DNA from: Deinandra increscens subsp. villosa
Taxonomy: Eukaryota > Streptophyta > Magnoliopsida > Asterales > Asteraceae
Assembly (NCBI GenBank): GCA_039602395.1
Contig: JBCNJP010000024.1
Location: 885,594 to 949,593, forward strand
Length of the DNA: 64,000 bases
Direction: 5' to 3'
A program made the position numbers and the translations under genes. Positions 33,642 through 44,366 of the stretch are shown here, in pieces. The first letter of the stretch is position 1. Every line of letters begins with the position of its first letter. Under the pieces are notes generated by a model that made no database searches, was not told the origin of the DNA, and was given only the letters and a program-made list of their open reading frames with translations.

Positions 33642-34559
33642 ATGGATGATTTTTGATGAGGAGAGGTCAAAAATCAGATATGCAAGTGTAACAACAAAGA
33701 TAACTCGCAGGTGACAATCAAACTAAAATATCTCCAAGGCAGAAAGATGCAGTTGCGACGGAGCCGACAGCAAGTGCATCTGCTTCACATTAAGGAACTT
33801 GCGAACCAAGTTTGTTAATATAAATAGAACATTCATAAATCATGAAAAGGACTTTGGAGAGGGGAGGAGATTCTACACCTTTAGTGTGTGCTTCTCTCTC
33901 TAGATTCTGGACTTGTACAAATTACTCAATCAATACAATATCTTCGTCATCCATAATTTTCTCTTACTTCTTTCTATAAATTCATTAGTGAGGTCTAGAA
34001 TTTCATTTGACGTGTGAGTGGGATTTTATTCTTCATCAATTGGCGCCATCCGTGTATTCATTGAATTTGGAAAAGAATGGAGAAATTAGCTGGTGATTCG
34101 GCGAAGAAGAACACTGTATTCACATCATCGAGTGCAGGAAAGGTTGATATGAGCTCGAAAGGATCTGGTGGAGGATTTAGTAAGAAACCTTCGCTATTTT
34201 CGTTTTCAAGTCACGAAAAGGATATTGTTGATTCAATAAAGGATCAGCGAGAAGGAGAGGATCAGTTGAGGAATCCTGATGTTTTAAGTGAATTCGATGA
34301 TGAATTCCTGATACGAAATTTGGAGATCCTGCGGAAATTGAAAGATAAGCAGGATCGGGAATTGTGGCTTCAGGAGGTTCGAACGAAGCTCAAATTCACT
34401 CCTGAACGTGATGTGTCAAAAATGGCAAGTCAGAGTAATGTTTTAGATGATCCTGAGGATGATCCAATCCTCATTAAGAAACCGGCATCTCCAGGTACTG
34501 TCGTGATGTGTCAAAAATGGCAAGTCAGAGTAATGTTCACTTGTGAAATTTCAAGGATG
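33642..34559 (+). mobile_element. LTR-retrotransposon 5' fragment (LTR end, PBS, start of gag-like ORF)
   Basis: The segment has a TATA-like AATATAAATAG near 33816, then an LTR end followed by ATTGGCGCCATCCGTG near 34040, typical of the LTR/primer-binding-site junction of plant LTR retrotransposons. An ATG (34077) opens a 165-codon frame (MEKLAGDSAKKNTVF..., KDRELWLQEVRTKLKF-like) that I cannot assign with certainty but is in the position of gag. TGTAATTTCTAG occurs on both sides (33630-33641 and 34561-34572), suggesting insertion or filler at this site. A 36-bp exact repeat (34407-34442 and 34502-34537) lies in its 3' part. No pol and no second LTR. Confidence 0.5.
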
Positions 34560-34619
34560 TGTAATTTCTAGATTGTGCAATGTCAAGGATGTTTAATGGT
34601 GACAGTGATTTTGTAATGT

Positions 34620-34957
34620 TCACTTTTGACAATGATTTGCTGCTGCTATGTAGTAAAAAAGACACCAAATTATGTTGCTGCTACTAGTAAAAAAGACACA
34701 AAAAAGACACCAATTTATGCTAGTTGTAGTTTTGCAGCTGCTGCTGTTTTGCTACTGCTGCTACTGTCATCAGGAGTACAAAAAGACACCAAAAAAGACA
34801 CCAAAAAGACACATTAAAAGACACCAAAATATGAAACAGATACTAAATTATGAAACAGATTCAATCATCAGGAGTACAAAAGCATACATCATCCAAAACA
34901 GGGTTCAAAAACATACATCACTTCACAAAGCAAACTAAATTATAAATTGACACTAAA
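34620..34957. repeat. AAAGACACC-type short tandem repeats
   Basis: Degenerate repeats of AAAAAAGACACCAA and a GCTGCTGCT patch lie between the GRF gene/retro fragment and the transposase remnant. Frames through them are lysine/threonine/histidine repeats without domain content. Confidence 0.6.
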
Positions 34958-36223
34958 TTAACCCTGATTTTTTGCTTGTTTCTTTGGTCTCCCCATAGCC
35001 TTCTTTGGTTGTGCATTTTCTGAGGCAGTAGCACTCTTTTTCGGTCTCCCTTTAGGCCTCTTTGCTGGTACATTTGACTCTGCAACCTTTAGTTCTTTGC
35101 ATGTCTTCTTATTATGCCCTTTTCTTTTGCAGTTGCTACAAGTTGTCAATTGACCATGTTTAGTCAATTTTCCAGGCTTCTTAGGATTCTCATTTGGGTC
35201 CTTCCTCCTCTTCTTCTTTGGTCTTCCTGGACCAATTTTGATTGGTGGTACTGGGTCCAAAGGCAAATGTACTTGTGGCCAGTATTTGGCACTAGGCAAA
35301 GGTGGTATACACCTATAATAAGATGTCAAATACATCTCCTTTTTATAACTAACTGGTACAACTAACTTATGCTTCTTCCCTCAAATATCATCTTCCTCAC
35401 TTTCACCAGGTGAATCAATATGAGCTTCTGAGTCTTCATAACTATTGTTTCCAGAATCAATATTAGGTTCACCTCTGTCATCAATGTCACCTTCATCTAT
35501 AACTTCATGACCATATCCAACTATCTCATCAAATGTGATAAACTTTGCATAGAAAATTTGTTGATCTTGTTGTTCTTGTTCATTCACTTGTTGTATTGCA
35601 GCTGGAGACTCTTTCCATTCTTCATCGTCCGAATCTGAACCAGATCCAACTACCTCATCCTGTTGTATTTCTTCATGGTCATCCATAGACTCATCACTAG
35701 ATAGGGTACCACTTTCATGGTCTTGGGCTTCATCACTATTGGGTTGGGCTTCAACATCATCGGGTTGGGCTTCAACATCATCGGGTTGGGCTAAAGAATT
35801 ATTGGATTGGGCTTCATCAGAGCTGGATTGTGCATCAGATTCAGCAGTTTGGGCCTTGGTGTCAATTGTTTCTTTAGAACATATTATAGGAGGCAAAGAC
35901 TTTTCACTAATACATGCATACAAATGTCAAATTCCAGTAAACTCACCTAAGATATGAAGCATTTCAGCAACATCTTTATCATCCCTGATCTGAAATAGGT
36001 AATCTTCAATGTTCATATCAGGATGCTTCCAATAGATGAATACATCGTCTTTTGAGTTGTATGAGTATGGGTCACTGTTTAAAACATAATTAACGAGCTC
36101 CAAGTGGTATAATTTGGCGATTTCAACTTCCACAAGCTTCGAACTGCCGCCTTCATACTTAGTTCGTGGTTGAAGATGAAATTCGCCTCCAAAATTGAAG
36201 TCGATGAAGATAAAACCAGTCAT
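34958..36223 (-). pseudogene. MULE transposase, catalytic core deleted
   Basis: A single reading frame of 422 codons on minus, interrupted only by TGA at 35929-35927 and TGA at 35383-35381. The N-terminal part (FIFIDFNFGGEFHLQPRTKY...) is the PB1-like region that opens many plant MuDR-type transposases. The middle is a long acidic/serine/glutamine linker with AQPDDVE repeats. The C-terminal part (MYLTSYYRCIPPLPSAKYWP, PGRPKKKRRKDP, then CSNCKRKGHNKKTCK) is the usual tail with a CCHC zinc knuckle. The DDE transposase domain and SWIM finger, normally several hundred residues between linker and tail, are absent, and the flanking parts remain in the same frame. The transposase normally cuts DNA at the TIRs; this one cannot. 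It starts just inside the right TIR, as expected for a MULE gene. Confidence 0.85.
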
Positions 36224-36573
36224 CGTAGTGGGGAGTTTTCTTTAGGATTGATAATCGGTGAGGCGATTTGGTGTATGCGAGAGTTAGGGCAAAATTGATT
36301 TAGGGCAAACTTCTGAATTGGGGATTTAGATTTAGGAGATTAAGGGTGAAGGCCACATAAGCAGTCCACATCATCAAATGAATTGATTTAAAAAAAAACA
36401 CGTCAGCTTCCATGTCATTATTCCGTCAGGTCCGTTAAATTTTTTAACAGAGGGACCAATGAAAATAAATATATGTGAAAGTGGGACTAGCGGATGCCAA
36501 TATAAAAGGTGGGATTATTAGTTACCAATCAAGAAAATGTGGAATTATTTAAATCTAATTTTCCAAAACATAA

Positions 36574-36804
36574 AACCATCAAAGCTTGAAAGAAAAATGT
36601 TGAATTTATGAGAAAACCGAATGGAGATTTATTAAGCACATATATTAAATCAATCAAATTAAACACCAATCAATCAAATTAAACACCGATTCGAAAAGAG
36701 GTACGGTGCTCTGTCCATAAACCCCCCACCCCACCCTTTGTTTTTTCTTTTTCTCACGAGTGTCTCAAAAGCAACAATCAACACATCTAAGGGTATGCGG
36801 TATA
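36574..36804. other. spacer between MULE and tandem array
   Basis: No gene. Contains a perfect 20-bp tandem duplication (AATCAATCAAATTAAACACC) at about 36650-36690. Confidence 0.5.
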
Positions 36805-39600
36805 GGGGTGTGGAGGAGGGCATTAGACTCTGTGTAATGGGTGTGAAATCCCAAATTTTTCGAGCATAGCCCCCGGGTCACCACCCCTGCAGCGCTATGG
36901 GTATTTTTGGAGCCGTTGGCGTGATTTATATCACGCTCAATTGTGATGTTTCGCCCAGGAAAAAGAGCCATTGAACGGCTATATTCCCCCATAATTATTT
37001 CTATATTAAACAATGAAAAATGAAATTGAGAAAAAAAAAGTATACTTTACTACTATTGTGTTTGAGCCACTACTTTTTTTCATTTATTATCACTGTGTCA
37101 CGGAATTTTTCTTTCTTTGTCAAGTTTGGCCTTTCATTGGTTTAGTTTATTTTATTTTAAGTTTTGTTATTTTCTATTTTATTTACGAAACTTTTAACTT
37201 TTCTATTTTTTTTAGTATACTTTTATAGTTTTATACTTTCACCACAAGACTTTTAGACTTTTACGTTTTATAACTCTTAACTTTTTAACCCTCTAACTTT
37301 TAAAGTTTTTATTTATTTTAAGTTTTGTTATCTTATACTTTGGGCACAAAACTTTTAACTTTTATACTTTTGTATTTAGTATACTTTTATAGTTTTATAT
37401 TTTCAACACAAAACATTTAGACTTTTACGTTTCGGTAGTTTGAATGTTTGACAATTTCTATCCCTTAAACTTTAACACTACTTTTTTTTTTCAATGAAAT
37501 AGTAAACTTTTGGCTTTTTATAATTTAGTCACATATGTTTCATACTTTCACATTTTCTACCCTCTAACTTTAAAAAAAATGTTTTAAGTTTTGTTGTCTT
37601 CTACTTTGATCACGAAACTTTTAATGTTTCTACTTTCATTTTTAGTATACTTTTATAGTTTTATACTTTCACTACGAGACTTTTACATTCTATACTTCTT
37701 AACCTTTTGACCCTCTATATTTTAAAGTTTTTTTTTTCAAAGTTTTGTTGTTTTCTAATTTTGCCACGAAGTGGAGGAGGGCATTAGGCTCTGTGTAATG
37801 GGTGTGAAAGCCCAAAATTTTCGAGAATAGCGCCATGGTCACCACCGCTGGAGCACTATGGGTATTTTTGGAGCCGTTGGCGTGTTTTATATCACGCTCA
37901 ATTGTGATTTTTCGCCCAAGAAAAAGAGCCATTGAACGTCTATATTCCCCCATATTTATTTATATATTAAACAATGAAAAAAGAAATTTTATAAAGAAAT
38001 AATATACTTTACTACTTTTGTGTTTGAGCCACTACTTTTTTCATTTATTATCATTGTGTCACGAAATTTTTCTTTCTTTGTCAAGTTTGGCTCTTCATTG
38101 TTTTGGTTTATTTTATTTTAAGTTTTGTTATTTTTTATTTTAGTTACAAAATTTTAACTTTTATATTTTTTTTTAGTATACTTTTATAGTTTTATACTTT
38201 CACCACAAGACTTTTAGACTTTTACGTTTTATACCTCTTAACTTTTTAACCCTCTAACTTTTAAAGTTTTTTTATTTATTTTAAGTTTTGTTGTCTTATA
38301 CTTTGGGCACAAAATTTTAACTTTTATGCTTTTGTATTTAGTATACTTTTATAGTTTTATATTTTCAACACGAGACTTTTAGACTTTTACGTTTCGGTAG
38401 TTTGAATGTTTGACAATTTCTACCCCTTAAACTTTTACACTACTTTTTTTAATGAAATAGTAAACTTTTGACTTTTTTTATAGTTTGGTCACGAAACTTT
38501 TAACTTTTCTACTTTCGTTTTTAGTATACTTTTATAATTTTATACTTTCACCATGAGACTTTTAGATTTTTACGTTTTATACTCCTTAACTTTTTGACCC
38601 TCTATCTTTTAAAGTTTTTTTAAAAGTTTTGTTGTCTTATAATTTTGCCACGAAGTGGAGGAGGGCATTAGGCTCTGTGTAATGGGTGTGAAAGCCCAAA
38701 GTTTTCGAGCAAAGCGCCCGGGTCACAACCCCTGGAGCGCTATGGGTATTTTTGAAGCCGTTGGCGTGATTTATATCACGCTCAATTGTGATGTTTCGCC
38801 CAAGAAAAAGAGCCATTGAACGGCTATATTCCACCATAATTATTTATATATTAAACAATGAAAAATAAAATTTGAGAAAGAAATTGTATACTTTATTACT
38901 TTTGTGTTTGGGCCACTACTTTTTTCATTTATTATCATTGTGTTACAGAATTTTTCTTTCTTTGTCAAGTTTGGCCCTTCATTGTTTTGGTTTATTTTAT
39001 TTTAAGTTTTGTTATTTTTATATTTTAGTTATGAAACTTTTAACTTTTCTACTTTTTTTAGTAACTTTTATAGTTTTATACTTTCACCACAAGACTTTTA
39101 GACTTTTACGTTTTATACCTCTTAACTTTTTAACCCTCTAACTTTTAAAGTTTTTTTCTTTATTTTAAGTTTTGTTGTCTTATACTTTGGCCATAAAACT
39201 TTTAACTTTTATACTTTTGTTTTTAGTATATATATTTATAGTTTTATACTTTCACCATTAGACTTTTAGACTTTTACGTTTCGGTAGTTTAAATGTTTGA
39301 CAATTTCTACCCCTTAAACTTTTACACTACTTTTTTTTCAATGAAATAGTAAACTTTTGGATTTTTATAGTTTAGTCACATATGTTTCATACTTTCACGT
39401 TTTCTACACTCTAACTTAAAAAAAATGTTTTAAGTTTTGTTGTCTTCTACTTTGTTCACGAAACTTTTAACGTTTCTACTTTCGTTCTAATTTGCCACGA
39501 AATTTTAACTTTTCTACTTTCGTTTTTAGTATACTTTTATAGTTTTATACTTTCACCACGAGACGTTTAGACTTTTACGTTTTATAACTTTCGTTCCACA
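36805..39600. repeat. tandem array of three units of about 0.9 kb
   Basis: Units start at GTGGAGGAGGGCATTAG at 36810, 37771 and 38655. Each has a conserved 200-bp head (GGAGCCGTTGGCGTGATTTA, GAGCCATTGAACG, CTATATTCC) followed by a long TTTTAACTTTTAT-rich tail that is itself made of short degenerate repeats. The head keeps a similar minus-strand frame in all three copies, most simply because the units are young. A last partial head piece (GGAATGGCTATATTCCCC) is found at 39752, just before the Myb/SANT pseudogene, suggesting the units are amplified upstream DNA of that Harbinger-associated gene. Confidence 0.8.
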
Positions 39601-39745
39601 TACAAATTAAACCCTGCAGCAAGGCGCACGGTGGTAAACATCTCGTTATTGTTATGTTGAGATAGTTGGAAGAGTTGAAAGGGTTGAGATTGTTGGAATG
39701 GTTGAAAACTTTGTTGCGAATACGCATTGAACCCGTATTTTTAAG
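39601..39745 (-). repeat. inverted partial copy of the Myb/SANT pseudogene exon 1
   Basis: The segment GAGTTGAAAGGGTTGAGATTG...GTTGCGAATACGCATTGAAC is the reverse complement, with mismatches, of 40105-40200 (AATCTCAACCCTTTC, GTTCAATGTGTACTCGC). The two arms are separated by about 360 bp including a TA microsatellite and could form a hairpin if transcribed. Confidence 0.65.
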
Positions 39746-39787
39746 ATTGATGGAATGGCTATATTCCCCCATATATATGTGCTTAAA

Positions 39788-39790
<3 letters not shown>

Positions 39791-39843
<53 letters not shown>
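39791..39843. repeat. (TA)n microsatellite
   Basis: About 26 TA units. Both strands give meaningless Tyr-Ile frames. Confidence 0.95.
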
Positions 39844-39846
<3 letters not shown>

Positions 39847-39944
39847 TCACTTTTAACAAACTTTTACACCACTTCCATCTAGTTTTCTACAACTACTTCC
39901 ACTAGCTTTCTTCACCATCTTAATTTATTCTATACATGCATCAA

Positions 39945-41275
39945 ACATGTTTCCTCGTGGTTTATCAAACTCTCGTTTCCAACCCCCACGATGTACGAAC
40001 CACAATGAGCAACAACAACCCGACGATGTGTTGTTTGCGAACATGGCTAGTTTGGTGGCCCCGCAACAACACTTCCAACTATTTCTACCATACCAACAAT
40101 CTCAAAATTACGTGTTCAATGTGTACTCGCAGTAACATTTTCAACCATTCCAACAATCTCAACCCTTTCAAACCTTCCAACCATCTCAACAAACTCCATC
40201 ATCTCAACAACTCATACCGGTTAAGCCCGATGTCATACCGGAAACACAAGAAGTGGGGGGGGGGGGGGGTGAGAAGGAGAAAATCTCTTAAGAAGAAGGC
40301 CCCCGAGGCGCCGAGGGAGAAGAAGATTGTCCAACAATGAACCGAGGAGGAGGAATACTCGCTAGCTCGAGCTTGGCTGGACACGTCGGAGAATCCCTGT
40401 TGTTGGTATAACTCTTTTTTTTAATGTATATTTTAGCTTAGTAACTTTTTTTACATAAATATTTTAGCTCAACCTTTTTTTATACATAATATCTTAACTT
40501 TTTTTTTTGTTTTACATAAATATTTTAGCTCAAACGTTTTCATACATAAATATCTTAACTTTTTATAATTTTTTAGGTAACAATCAAGACATGACAACGT
40601 TTTGGAACAACATATGTCCAAAAATTTTCAAGCTAGTAAACAAGGAGTCATATCGAGCAAACGATTCCTTATCCGGGAAGTGAACCGACATCAACAAGAA
40701 ATGCAAAGTCTTTTCCGACTATACAAGCAGATGCGTAGTGGTTGGGCGAACGGTGAAAGCGACCTCGACATCCAAGAAAAGGCTTTGGTTGAATATCGAA
40801 GCTAGAGGGCCCATTTTCCATACATAAAGATTTTTAGGCTACTTCATGATAGTCCGCCCAAAGTGAATGTTGCAAAAAAAACAAGGAGGCCATCAAAAAA
40901 TCCAAAACATCGTCTTCCGCCGATCCCGAGTCCCAACATTCTGACGCTCGGGCATTTGATCTAAACGATACCGAGGACGAGTATGATGTGGAGATTGCGA
41001 GACTGCCAAGTTAGGACGCTTCGAAAGGAAAACGAGCATCTTCCTCAACTAGTTGAGCGCTCTCCAACAACACTACCACCACCGTGCCTCAAGACGAAAT
41101 GAACGAGAAACTTGGTCGCTTATTGCGTTTCAGGGAAGAACAAGTTCAGGTTGTCAAACATCGTCAAATGCAAAGCGACTTACGGGAGCTTCAAGCACCG
41201 CTCCCGCTCGAAAAACCGGCACGATCACTAGCGATCCAGATCAGGGAACGAATCAAGAAACAATATAATATTTTC
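39945..41275 (+). pseudogene. Myb/SANT-like plus NAM-associated protein, copy 1
   Basis: Exon 1 (39945 to about 40405) has an asparagine/glutamine/phenylalanine-rich start (PRGLSNSRFQPPR, then QQ/SQ repeats from 40060) and, in another frame, KKKAPEAPREKKIVQQ with the Myb/SANT opening TEEEEYSLARAWLDTSENP. An intron (about 40406-40575) is followed by TTFWNNIC...KLVNKESYRANDSLSGK and LYKQMRSGWANGESDLDIQEKAL, with a stop replacing W in GKWTDIN. The C-terminal part has FDLNDTEDEYDVEIARLP and QDEMNEKLGRLLRFREEQVQ. At least two frameshifts, a poly-G run at 40255-40269 and stops make it non-functional. A second, near-identical copy is at 60362-61620. Confidence 0.75.
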
Positions 41276-41545
41276 TTTTATTCATTATGTCATATTTTAT
41301 TTATTTTTAATTTATGTAGTATTTTTAATTTTTTAGTTTATGTAATTTTCTATGATGTGTAATTTTTAAATAATGAAATGTAGTTTTTATTTATAGGCTC
41401 CGGATAAAGACACATGTGCTTTTGATTTCTACACAGGATACAAACGGCCGTTTGTACCCAAACGGCCGTTTGTAGTTTTTTTTTTATAAATGTTTTAAAT
41501 TATTAACTTTTATAAACATTAAAAAAGTTTATTTACCATATATGA

Positions 41546-41670
41546 TAAAAAGTACTTAAACGAACACAATAGTGACTTAAAATAATAAATTTTGAGACTC
41601 ATAGTCTTTGCCGGTATCATCTCAATGGCGTCTCGACAAGTCTTTTCCGGTGTTAAGTTGGGTCCTCACG
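41546..41670 (+). mobile_element. left half of foldback MITE, cut by LTR, copy 1
   Basis: Matches the left arm of the complete MITE 31011-31343 (AAGTACTTAAACGAACACAA, TTGAGACTCATAGTCTTTGC, TGTTAAGTTGGGTCC) and stops at the LTR terminus TGTCACACCC at 41671. The retrotransposon therefore inserted in, or recombined at, the centre of this MITE. Confidence 0.75.
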
Positions 41671-42098
41671 TGTCACACCCCCCTCCTCCGCACCCTGCAA
41701 GGTGTGAGGGAGGGCGTTGGACCGGCTGTCCGTATCATTACCCGAGATTACCAACGTTTCTAGCATCACACACATACACATACAACGGACATCCAGTCCA
41801 CACATATGAAACTCTTAGACCGACTCATGAGCGAGGATGCATTGCACCTCTTATTCGGTCTAACAGAATCGATAGCCACTGGATATGGCCTGGAACTGAA
41901 TAATAAAGATAAAGGATACCAAAGGAAACATAGTCATTATCATGTCTTCATTTACATTCATAATTCATAGTTCATAGTTCATAATTCATACAAATTCCAA
42001 GTTCATAGTAACAACAACCAAGTAGCATTCCAAGTTCATAGTAGGTTCATTCCTACACTTGCTTACCTGCAACATAAGTCATTCATAACATGGTCAAC

Positions 42099-43517
42099 CA
42101 GGGGCGAAGCTTGACCAAAGAGTCTGCGCGGGCCGAAAGTTAAGGGTCAAAAAAAATTTAGGTTATCGTTAGGTTTAACAATTGGGTTATATGTTCGGAT
42201 CGGGTATTCGGGTCGGATATTTGGTTCAGGTTGGGTCACACAACAAAAAACAAAAATATTTAATTGTTTTAATTTATTAAAATAACCGTTGTTTCGCATA
42301 AAAAAACTAAACAATACAAGAGAAATGAAATTTACCTGGAAACATGATTACAACTCAGCCCAACGACCTTTAACCGGATGCTCTTGTTAGGATTGTACTT
42401 CTTGTTCTTGAGGTTGTGACTCACTTATCGTAGCTTTTTGCCTTTTACTATTTTCATTCTCATCCATACGACATCTATCCTCAAGATCCTTGTGCATTTA
42501 CCAACCCAATTCAGTATCCTATTGTACTTCTTTTTATAAATTTCAGCCCTCCTTTTGATCCAGCTTCACAAGCATTAAGCATCTATCACAAACCAACCTT
42601 TTTTAATGTATTGTCCACTTCGAAATCAAGATAGAACACCACCATCACACCCAAAGCTCACGAAGCCCTCAAGACCAGCCCTTTTACCCATTTACCAATA
42701 ACCAAAATAGCAAGCTAAATCTCCCTGACCCATCATTCCAACCCAACAGATTGGTATCACCCCAGCTACCACATTCAAAAATCAAAATTCATATGTGACT
42801 ATAGGCATATATACAATCTTTAATATAATACCTCATTGAACTGATTATGAATATAATTCTCATTCGAAAGGGTAATCATACATCCACACAACCACAAATC
42901 TGTTTCACAAATCAGAATCAATTTAACAACTAACAAGAGAAACATTTTCCCTCAAATAAAACTCAAGAACCCTAATATGATATAATACCTAATTGAAGAA
43001 TTGGATTGTAGATTTGTAAAAGACAAGAGATAAGAGAGGGAGAAACCCGCAGCAGCAGCCGGCGAGGTCAACGACGCCGGGAATGGTGAGGGGTGGCGGT
43101 GCGCCGGTGGCACTGTGGCAGCGACGTAGTGTGAGGGGCTGAGGGGTGATGGCAGCGAGAAGTAGAGAGGAGCGTGTCTGAGAAGAACAGCGAGGGTGGG
43201 GCTTGGGGGACGATTTGTTAAGTTTTTAGGTTTTAAAAAAAGTCAAGTTCAAAGTTCAAAAGAAAAAAAGGGGAAATGCAAAAAAAAAAACGTAGACCAC
43301 CAGTTTCGAACTTGGGTCTTTACGTTAAGAATCCCAGCGTTAACCAGTTGAGCTGGAGAGATTTTTTATTAACTTTATTAACTCCTCATGAATATATAGA
43401 CTGGGCCAGACTAAGCAAATAAAAAAAATCAAACCGAACGAGTATAAAATCCTACTTCTGAGCGAAAAAACGGGACGGGCCGGGGCCCGGTCTGGCCCCC
43501 ATTAAAATTCGCCCCTG
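42099..43517. mobile_element. non-autonomous hAT transposon, 1.4 kb, 8-bp TSD
   Basis: The termini CAGGGGCGAA and TTCGCCCCTG are perfect 10-bp inverted repeats. TGGTCAAC is duplicated at 42091-42098 and 43518-43525. The second copy of the LTR has a single uninterrupted TGGTCAAC at 62437-62444, the empty site. The interior has no transposase. A GC-rich patch at 43030-43190 looks like captured sequence, and a tRNA-like piece in reverse orientation lies at about 43300-43370. Confidence 0.95.
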
Positions 43518-44174
43518 TGGTCAACAACAATGTTGTTGGTGAGTCTTAACTACTATCATAATGTTAACAGTTTTCAAACGCATGCTGGTTATGAAATTAT
43601 CAAGTCACACCAAAGGTCAAACTTCATGTACTCTACGGGCACGTCGCAATCAGCCGTAATCCCTCTACGAGTAGTAAATTTCATTTCAACATATAAGGAC
43701 ATATTCCCCCTAGTTTCTTAATCCTAGAGGATCCGGATGAACATGGATAAATCAACTATAATGGCCGTTATAATCCCTTATATGCCTATTGGTTCAATCA
43801 TAATGACCAGAAAGTATATAATAACCCACACAGGGCATTTCCAAACTAACAGTGCTTGACAGGATAAATTCATAACAGACATAACAAATACATCAAACAG
43901 ACTCGTGATCTTAAACAGTTAATTCTATGAGAGAAGTCAGAGGACTCACGCAAAGAAGTCAGAAACGGTGGCTAGACAGAATATCCGAGAAAATATCTTC
44001 TCTTTGATTTCTAGCAACCTATCATCGTTATCATGTTCATATTCGTCATATACGAGGCTAACATGTCTCATATCATTGTCAGGTTGAAATTAGCATAAAA
44101 TACAGTTACTGGATCAGTCTCGATAATTTTTGGTTCATCCAAAATTGGCTAAACATTCTGTCATTTTTCTTCAT

Positions 44175-44366
44175 AGGCGTACCGCCTGGAAGTTTACATT
44201 TCTGGGCGGTACGCTTCATATGGTCGACTGATTTCCAGATTTCAAATCCGGGCGTACCGCGCCGATTCGTAAGTTTCTGGGCGGTACGCTGGAATCTGAG
44301 ATTCCGGTTTCTGTTTCACTTTCCTGGGCGTACCGCTCTGCATGCAGAGATTATGAGCGGTACGCC
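44175..44366. repeat. cluster of paired GGCGTACCGCC motifs, LTR part 1
   Basis: Forward motifs at 44175, 44251 and 44327 each pair with a reverse motif (GCGGTACGC) about 30 bp further at 44205, 44280 and 44357. A second cluster in the same LTR is all forward: 45214, 45243, 45323 and 45351. The surroundings are AT-rich. The duplicate LTR keeps the first cluster at 63094-63285. Confidence 0.85.

Larger units (their letters stand above)
32795..36564. mobile_element. complete MULE (Mutator-like element), 3.77 kb, 9-bp TSD
   Basis: The TIRs begin GGAAAATCAGATTTAAATAA at 32795 and end with the inverse TTATTTAAATCTAATTTTCC at 36564. Complementarity extends for about 250 bp, including GGCATCCGCTAGTCCCACTT and AAGCAGTCCACATCATCAAA. 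AAAACATAA flanks both ends exactly (32786-32794 and 36565-36573), the 9-bp duplication diagnostic of Mutator transposition. Inside, reading inward from the left TIR, is a GRF zinc-finger gene. Reading inward from the right TIR is a core-deleted transposase frame. In the middle is a retrotransposon fragment. The element cannot move itself, but its termini look competent for mobilisation in trans. Confidence 0.93.

Noticed and set aside
36765..38837. Three similar minus-strand frames (MGEYSRSMALFLGRNITIERD-like) that could look like a conserved small protein family
   Set aside because: They recur only because the DNA is a tandem array; the start differs between units and no homologue is recognised.
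39575..39905. Open frames of 79-94 codons on both strands with Tyr-Ile runs
   Set aside because: They are translations of a TA microsatellite and an inverted repeat.
43300..43375. tRNA gene on minus
   Set aside because: Box-like sequences are present but the acceptor stem and anticodon arm do not pair convincingly, and it sits inside a hAT element; treated as tRNA-like relic.
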